Shown here one piece after another: positions 59,077 through 64,000 of a stretch of DNA of 64,000 nucleotides. The DNA comes from SZUA-35 sp964351995 (lineage in GTDB: Bacteria; Actinomycetota; Acidimicrobiia; Acidimicrobiales; SZUA-35), in contig CAYGQE010000005.1 in NCBI GenBank assembly GCA_964351995.1, positions 62,001 to 126,000 on the forward strand. Direction: 5' to 3'. The notes below the pieces were generated by a model that ran no database searches, was not told the DNA's origin, and saw only the letters and a list, made by a program, of their open reading frames with translations. The translations under genes and the position numbers were made by a program. Each line of letters opens with the position of its first letter. Within the stretch, counting starts at the first letter, position 1.

Positions 59077-59886
59077 GTGTCTGAAGCAGCTGCCATCGCC
59101 GCCACGACGACGCCGGCCACAACCTCGTCGATTGCCCGCGACCTTCGAGCACTTGGCCTGGAGGCAGGTATGAGTGTCATCGTCCACTCGTCGCTCTCTC
59201 GGCTCGGTTTCGTCGTTGGTGGCCCGCAGACCATCGTCACTGCTCTCATCGACGTTTTGGGCGACTCGGGCACGTTGATGATGCCCACGCATTCGGGAGC
59301 GCTGAGCGATCCTGTGACCTGGGAAGACCCGCCCGTTCCCGAGGCATGGTGGCCCACACTGCGAGCCCAGATGCCGGCCTTTGACCCGCATCTCACTCCG
59401 ACGCGATCCATGGGGGCGATCGTCGAGTGCTTCCGCTGTCTTCCTGGCGTGCAGCGGAGCAATCACCCAACCGTTTCAGCCGCCGCACTCGGCCCGAACG
59501 CCTCTGTGCTCCTCGAGTCCCATGCGCTGCATGACCGATTCGGCGAGACCTCGCCGCAAGGCAGGTTGTATGCCCTCGACGGCCATGTCTTGTTGCTCGG
59601 CGTCGACCATGGCAACAACACGTCGCTCCACCTCAGTGAGGCCCGATCCGGTCTTCCGGGACTCGTGGTCGACGGAGCCCCCGTCTTGATCGACGGCGAG
59701 CGACAGTGGGTCGAGGTCACCCACCTCGCCGATGACTCAGACGACTTCACCGCCATCGGCGAGGCCTTCTCTGAGACCGGCAACGAGCGGCGCGGCAACG
59801 TGGGCGTCGGTGTCGCGCGCCTTTGCCGATCGCGTGACATCGTCGACTTTGGTGTGGATTGGATGCTGGCCAACCGGCCGAGCTGA
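59077..59886 (+). CDS. AAC(3)-family acetyltransferase
   Basis: A 269-residue member of the aminoglycoside 3-N-acetyltransferase family: VIVHSSLSRLGFVVGG, TLMMPTHSGALS, RSMGAIVECFR, SNHPTVSAAALGP and LLLGVDHGNNTSLHLSE. Uses acetyl-CoA to acetylate an amino group. Many chromosomal relatives act on unknown endogenous amines, so resistance is not implied. GTG 59077 is chosen as nearest to the conserved body. Confidence 0.85.
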   Translation: MSEAAAIAATTTPATTSSIARDLRALGLEAGMSVIVHSSLSRLGFVVGGPQTIVTALIDVLGDSGTLMMPTHSGALSDPVTWEDPPVPEAWWPTLRAQMPAFDPHLTPTRSMGAIVECFRCLPGVQRSNHPTVSAAALGPNASVLLESHALHDRFGETSPQGRLYALDGHVLLLGVDHGNNTSLHLSEARSGLPGLVVDGAPVLIDGERQWVEVTHLADDSDDFTAIGEAFSETGNERRGNVGVGVARLCRSRDIVDFGVDWMLANRPS

Positions 59887-59892
59887 CCGAAC

Positions 59893-60498
59893 TCACTGCC
59901 CCCAGGTGTTGAAGGAGCTGACCTGATCGAGTGGCTTGCGGCTCACCGGGCCGAAGTTGCCTTTGGGGTAGCCGAGCGGCAAGCAGTAAACGACCTGGGC
60001 TGTCGCCGGAATGTCGAAGAGCTCATGCACTCGCTCCTCAACGGATGGGTGCAGCGTCGTGATCGTGCTCCCGATGCCCAAACATCTTCCTGCCAGCAGC
60101 AGATTCTGCACCGCAGGGATGATCGAGTTTGCAGCAGCAGCACCCTTCACAAGAGCACAAACGAACACCAGCGCCGGCGAGTTTCCGATCTCGTCGGCAA
60201 GTTGCATTGCTGACTTGTAGGCATCAGGCAAGTCCTCGGGTGTGTACCAACCCGAGTCGTGACGCTTCGCCCACCACGCCTCGCGATACAGAGGAGCGAA
60301 CTCGGCTCTCAGGTCGGGATCAGTCACAACCAAGAAGTGCCAGGGCTGATAGTTGCCGCCGTTGGGAGCCTGGATCGCTGCATCGAGCATCAGGCGAATG
60401 TCTTCGTCGGGGATCGGGTCTGGCTTTTGTCGCCGGATCGCTCGAAGCGAATAGATGGCCTCGCCCAGCGGCATGGTCAATCGGTCGCTCGTCGTCAT
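59893..60498 (-). CDS. Nitroreductase-family flavoprotein
   Basis: A 201-residue FMN enzyme with the signature SLRAIRRQKPDPIPDEDI, AAIQAPNGGNYQPWHFLVV and a C-terminal CLPLGYPKGNFGPVSRKPL. These dimers reduce nitro groups, quinones or enones with NAD(P)H. Starts ATG at 60498. It converges with the AAC(3) gene with 6 bp between. Confidence 0.87.
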   Translation of the reverse strand: MTTSDRLTMPLGEAIYSLRAIRRQKPDPIPDEDIRLMLDAAIQAPNGGNYQPWHFLVVTDPDLRAEFAPLYREAWWAKRHDSGWYTPEDLPDAYKSAMQLADEIGNSPALVFVCALVKGAAAANSIIPAVQNLLLAGRCLGIGSTITTLHPSVEERVHELFDIPATAQVVYCLPLGYPKGNFGPVSRKPLDQVSSFNTWGQ

Positions 60499-60580
60499 CT
60501 GGGTCTCCTCGGTGTTCAGGGAACGTGCTGCTCCTCGACCGACATGATGCTCCCGTTCCCCACGGCCAGCCAGGCAGCCG

Positions 60581-62209
60581 TCAGCCCGAGCCGATATCTC
60601 TGCGACCGAAGAGCGCGATGCCGCTGGCCGCCATCAAGGCCCCGAGGGCACAGAGAACCGAAATCGAGATCCAGCTTTGGTCATCACCGGGAAGGTGAGT
60701 GACATGACCGATCGGCGAGAGGTTCCTGACGGCGTCGGGCAAGCGAAGCAGATCGCCGAACAAGAAGATGACGGCAGCGGCGGTGAAGGCCGCCCAGACA
60801 CCAATCGTGAGCTGGCGTGCCCGCCCGTACAGAAGAACACCGAAGCCCGCTATCGCCCAGAGCGCCGGCACGCGAGCCAGCGCGGCACCAAGGGTTCCCC
60901 TGAAGTCGGTGAAGTGGCCGACCACGAGGGCGTCGGCGACGGAAAGTCCGATGCCCGCGGCGAGCATGATCGCCGGCGCTGACATCGCCGTCAGAGCAAC
61001 ATGAGATCCGAGCCAGGCCCGGCGCGAAATGGCGCTGGCAATCACCGGCTCCGCCCGTCCGGCGTTCTCTTCAACCCTCGGCCGGAGTAGCGACTGGATG
61101 ACACCGGCCATTCCGATGAGCGCAACCATCGACAGGGTCACGGTGACGAACCCATCGCGCAAGGAGTCACCCGTCATGCCCATCGATTCGAGCATGTCTC
61201 GCATGGACGCGTTCTCTTCGATGAAGTCATCGATCTCGCTGATCACCGAGCCGTAGACCACCCCGATGAAGGCTGCGCCGAACGTCCACCACACCAGTGT
61301 TGAACGCTGGATTCGCCAGGCAAACCCGAGTGGCGTTCCCAATGCTGCGGTCGCAGTCGGCGGGCCAGGTCGTTGCTGGATGAGACCGGCACCGACATCT
61401 CGACGAGCGGCCAGGCCGGTCGCCACTGTGACGATGGCGACCAGCCCCATACCGGAGAGTGCGAGCGGCCAGAGCCTTGCATCACCGAACGCGTCGACTG
61501 CCTGCACCCAACCGAGCGGTGAGAGCAACGACACCCAGTTGCCTCTGACGTCGCCGATGGCTCGTAGCGCGAACGCAACACCCAGACTGGCCAGCGACAT
61601 GCCCGTGGCGCCCCGTCCGAACTCAAAAACCTGAACCCACACCAAGGCAATCGCAGCAAACAAGAGGCCACACATGGCGATGCTCGATCCGAACAGCAAC
61701 GACGAGCTCACGGCACGACCGTCAGCGACAAAGACAACGGTCGTCGCCAAACCGAGGACAGCGTCGGCGGCAATGGCAACGATGCCGACGGCCGCCAACG
61801 CACTCCACGGACCAACCGACGCCGCCCGGACGAGATCGGCCCGGCCGGACTCTTCTTCAGCCCGGGTGTGGCGAACAATCAAGAGGATGTTCATGACCGC
61901 GACGATGGCCAGGGTGAACGCACCAATCTCGAAGGCGTAGCGACCACCGAAGGTGTCGAGTGCATCGGGCGGCCCTTGGAGTGCGATCGACGCACTGTTG
62001 GTTTCCAACAGAGCGGCTTGTCGAATCAAGACCTCTTCGGTGGTAACGCCTGATTGCTCCGCTTCGGCGTCGAGCACGGCCCGCAGCGACAACGGGGTGA
62101 TCGCCACCAGCGTCACGAGTCCCAGCAGCCACAGCGACAGCCTGACCCGGTCGAGGCGCAGAATCAGTCGCAAGAGTTTCGTTGTGCCGGCGAACCCGTT
62201 CGCGGTCAC
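60581..62209 (-). CDS. ABC-2-type exporter permease
   Basis: A 542-residue protein with about 12 hydrophobic segments in two halves, each with an ABC-2-like helix pattern (RLILRLDRVRLSLWLLG, NAGRAEPVIASAISRRAWLG). It resembles the fused permeases linked to polyketide or daunorubicin-type export. Its ATG overlaps the ATPase stop by 4 nt, so the two form one transporter. Substrate unknown. Confidence 0.83.
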   Translation of the reverse strand: MTANGFAGTTKLLRLILRLDRVRLSLWLLGLVTLVAITPLSLRAVLDAEAEQSGVTTEEVLIRQAALLETNSASIALQGPPDALDTFGGRYAFEIGAFTLAIVAVMNILLIVRHTRAEEESGRADLVRAASVGPWSALAAVGIVAIAADAVLGLATTVVFVADGRAVSSSLLFGSSIAMCGLLFAAIALVWVQVFEFGRGATGMSLASLGVAFALRAIGDVRGNWVSLLSPLGWVQAVDAFGDARLWPLALSGMGLVAIVTVATGLAARRDVGAGLIQQRPGPPTATAALGTPLGFAWRIQRSTLVWWTFGAAFIGVVYGSVISEIDDFIEENASMRDMLESMGMTGDSLRDGFVTVTLSMVALIGMAGVIQSLLRPRVEENAGRAEPVIASAISRRAWLGSHVALTAMSAPAIMLAAGIGLSVADALVVGHFTDFRGTLGAALARVPALWAIAGFGVLLYGRARQLTIGVWAAFTAAAVIFLFGDLLRLPDAVRNLSPIGHVTHLPGDDQSWISISVLCALGALMAASGIALFGRRDIGSG

Positions 62210-63114
62210 GGCCGGACAGCCTGACCCTGCTCGACCGAGTAGTGCCGCATGAAGAGCTGCTCGAGGGTCGGCGGTTGGCTCTCGATCGCCTCGACGCCGA
62301 GGGCAGCCAGCTGTGCCATCACGTCGGGCAACTCAGCGTTGGCGACGGCAAATGACGCTGAGCGGGCAGAGCTCGCCACGAAGTCGGAGACGCCCTTCAC
62401 GTCGGCGATCGCAGCGATGGGTTTCTTGGTCATTGCATCGACGGAAGTCCGGGTGAGATGGCGCATCTCTGCCAAGGTCCCGGCTTCGACGGTATGACCA
62501 TCCCGGATGATCGTGACCCGGTCACACAGCGACTCGACCTCAGCAAGGATGTGGCTGGACAGCAGGACCGTCTTGCCGTCGGTCAACATCTCTTCGATCG
62601 TGTTCTGGAAAACCGCTTCCATCAGAGGATCGAGACCCGACGTTGGCTCGTCGAAGATGAGGACATCGGCGTTCCCCGCTAGCGCAGCGACGAGTGCCAC
62701 CTTCTGACGGTTGCCTTTGCTGTAGGTCCGCCCCTTCTTCGTTGGGTCCAGATCGAAGCGTTCGATCATCTCGCTTCGACGGCTGGGGTCCAGGCCCGCG
62801 CCCAGCCGACCAAGAAGATCAATGGTCTCTCCCCCGGTGAGTCCGGGCCAGAGATTCACGTCGCCGGGCACGTAGGCCACGCGACGATGGAGCTCAACGG
62901 CGTTGCGCCACGGATCCTGCCCCAGCATGCGGACAGCGCCGCTGTCGTGACGCAGGAGCCCCATGAGGACGCGGATCGCCGTGGACTTGCCCGATCCGTT
63001 CGGGCCGAGGAAGCCCATGACCTGGCCGGTCTCCACCCGAAGATCGAGTCGGTCGAGCGCCTGGGTCTTGCCAAAAGCCTTCGAGAGGCCCACCACTTCG
63101 ATGGCAGCGGTCAT
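62206..63114 (-). CDS. ABC transporter ATP-binding protein
   Basis: A 302-residue ATPase with Walker A GPNGSGKST (residues about 38-46), Walker B VLIFDEPTSGLDP and H-loop SSHILAEVE. The signature motif is YSKGNRQKVAL, a variant of LSGGQ common in DrrA-like drug exporters. Residues after about 215 form a regulatory tail. Energises the adjoining permease. The ATG at 63114 is preceded on the coding strand by a tandem 18-bp repeat and no obvious ribosome site. Confidence 0.9.
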   Translation of the reverse strand: MTAAIEVVGLSKAFGKTQALDRLDLRVETGQVMGFLGPNGSGKSTAIRVLMGLLRHDSGAVRMLGQDPWRNAVELHRRVAYVPGDVNLWPGLTGGETIDLLGRLGAGLDPSRRSEMIERFDLDPTKKGRTYSKGNRQKVALVAALAGNADVLIFDEPTSGLDPLMEAVFQNTIEEMLTDGKTVLLSSHILAEVESLCDRVTIIRDGHTVEAGTLAEMRHLTRTSVDAMTKKPIAAIADVKGVSDFVASSARSASFAVANAELPDVMAQLAALGVEAIESQPPTLEQLFMRHYSVEQGQAVRP

Positions 63115-63117
63115 GCG

Positions 63118-63153
63118 CTTGGCGCGTTGCAGACGCTTGGCGCGTTGCAGACG
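63118..63153. repeat. Tandem 18-bp repeat before the ABC exporter start
   Basis: Two copies of GCTTGGCGCGTTGCAGAC (63118-63135, 63136-63153) sit directly 5' of the ATPase ATG on its coding strand. They overlap the translation start region and could affect expression, or reflect slippage. Confidence 0.8.
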
Positions 63154-63593
63154 CTCGTCCTGATCGGATCAATGAATACCGAAGAAGGCCTGATCATGTT
63201 GCGATTCTCCATGTAGCAGCCGTCGCCCGTCAGGGCCGGATGTCACTGGCGCAGGAGGCCGGCAGTCAGGCGAACGCCGCTTCCTCAATCCATGAACCGA
63301 CCCCGCTGATGCGAACCACCGACACTCGAATCACCAAGCAGTCCAGCGAGCCTCGCAGAGCGAGCGGGTGCGGTTGTAGCCCGAAGCATTTGTCGGCAAG
63401 CCGGTCCATCAGATCGGGGTTTGGGCCGGGCTCGAGCATCGCGGTGCGCCGAATCACCGAGTGGCGCTGGAAGCCTCGCTCATCGCTCGGTGTCATCGAT
63501 CGACAAGACCACGTGCGGAATAGGGGTCACGTTGTCGGTTGATTTTCGGCTCGCTCTTGGCTCGCTCTGAGGTTCGAGGCTCATCATGAGGAC
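63154..63593. other. Region without a confident gene
   Basis: Between the ABC operon (minus) and the gene at 63594 (plus). A 76-residue minus frame at 63266-63496 is open and contains VIRRTAMLEPGPNPDLMDRL, which looks more protein-like than its antisense, but no family or ribosome site is seen. The remainder should hold the promoters of both neighbours. The sequence GGCTCGCTCTT repeats once near 63548-63569. Confidence 0.35.
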
Positions 63594-64000
63594 ATGAGCG
63601 GCAGCGAAGCGATCTCGACCGATCCATCTGGTACAGACCGAAGCCTTCGAGCGATAGCTGTCACCTCCGTCATCGCTCTCAGTTCCCTTGCCGCGCTCGT
63701 TGCAGCGTTTGTTGCACTCAGAGGAACAACTACGTTCGAAGGAGCGGACGACATCATCGAGGTACCGAGGAGTCACGAGTTCACGGCGACACTGACCGAG
63801 GCGGGTGTGTACGACGCAAGCGCCCCGCTTGCCGATCTCGTCCCAGCCGATGGCTATCTCACCTATGACCTCGGCTCAACGCTCTTCTCGGACAGTTCGG
63901 ACAAGGTCCGGCTACTCCACGTTCCCCCAGGTTCAACGATCGAGTCTGTCGGTGACGGCATGCCGCAGTTTCCTGAAGGGACCGTGTTGGTCAAGACCTT
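63594..64000 (+). CDS. Membrane-anchored secreted protein, N-terminal part, cut by right edge
   Basis: From the ATG at 63594 the frame is open to the window end (135 codons). A cytoplasmic stretch of about 20 residues is followed by a single hydrophobic segment (IAVTSVIALSSLAALVAAFV, about 22-41), then an extracytoplasmic region. The motifs YLTYDLGSTLFSDSSDKVRL and FPEGTVLVKT resemble a module seen in SO2930-type multiheme-cytochrome-linked secreted proteins; no CxxCH is present in the visible part. Assignment tentative. Confidence 0.55.
   Translation, partial: MSGSEAISTDPSGTDRSLRAIAVTSVIALSSLAALVAAFVALRGTTTFEGADDIIEVPRSHEFTATLTEAGVYDASAPLADLVPADGYLTYDLGSTLFSDSSDKVRLLHVPPGSTIESVGDGMPQFPEGTVLVKT

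Noticed and set aside
58128..59462. Long 444-codon version of the LLM gene
   Set aside because: The first 149 codons are antisense to the AAC(3) gene and unlike LLM enzymes; the family start MKVRIG is at 59015.

Overview
The window is GC-rich, gene-dense DNA from an actinomycete, most likely an Acidimicrobiia relative (Ilumatobacter-like). That placement is my inference. It rests on F420-type LLM oxidoreductases, mycofactocin genes with an NDMA-type alcohol dehydrogenase, a DUF2510 protein, a DnaQ/GIY-YIG fusion, frequent GTG starts and stop/start overlaps. No phage, IS element, CRISPR array or tRNA was seen.

Layout. (1) 1-7735 is one edge of a nonribosomal peptide locus: an NRPS running off the left edge (C-A-T-C; the A-domain pocket reads as Asn), a free-standing carrier protein, a free-standing adenylating enzyme with a proline-like pocket, and a divergent acyl-CoA-dehydrogenase-like flavoenzyme. 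The last three look like a prolyl-carrier oxidation (pyrrole starter) trio. (2) 7839-14442 holds a HupE/UreJ-like membrane protein and then a mycofactocin satellite cluster: MftE, NDMA-dependent alcohol dehydrogenase, MoxR ATPase, VWA protein, MftF. (3) 14458-21280 holds a coiled-coil protein ending in a degenerate NYN/PIN domain, a DnaQ-GIY-YIG nuclease, trpD, a rubrerythrin-like protein, a small membrane protein and the RNase P RNA gene. (4) 21369-38703 is the centrepiece: a five-gene, 17-kb minus-strand operon for an iterative PUFA-synthase-like secondary lipid synthase (PfaD enoyl reductase, KS-MAT-ACP-ACP-KR, KS-CLF-AT-DHx4-AGPAT-PS-DH, a Sfp-type phosphopantetheinyl transferase and a TauD-type dioxygenase). 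(5) 38954-45813 is mostly minus-strand cell-envelope and housekeeping genes (SHOCT-like protein, phosphatase, membrane protein, zinc ribbon, class A PBP, GAF-like protein, trypsin-like protease, PilZ). (6) 45871-64000 is a mosaic of small catabolic and transport units: PhyH dioxygenase, amidohydrolase, LiaF-like protein, two LLM enzymes, a DAO-family oxidase, an acyl-CoA dehydrogenase relative, a decayed DUF6886 gene, MFS, BrkB, an M14 peptidase, a TetR/DUF6326 pair, AAC(3), a nitroreductase, an ABC-2 exporter, and the start of a secreted protein cut by the right edge.

How it fits together. In the lipid operon the PPTase would activate the two tandem ACPs. PfaA and PfaC carry out iterative condensation, ketoreduction and dehydration, PfaD reduces selected double bonds, and the built-in AGPAT may transfer the product directly to a lipid backbone. 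The dioxygenase could oxidise the product. The same PPTase could also serve the NRPS carrier domains, since no other PPTase is present in the window. In the mycofactocin cluster, MftE and MftF are premycofactocin maturation enzymes and the NDMA-type dehydrogenase is the usual redox client. The MoxR/VWA pair between them is the part without a textbook role.

All functions are read from motifs and domain order by eye. Start codons are the least certain part and alternatives are noted.
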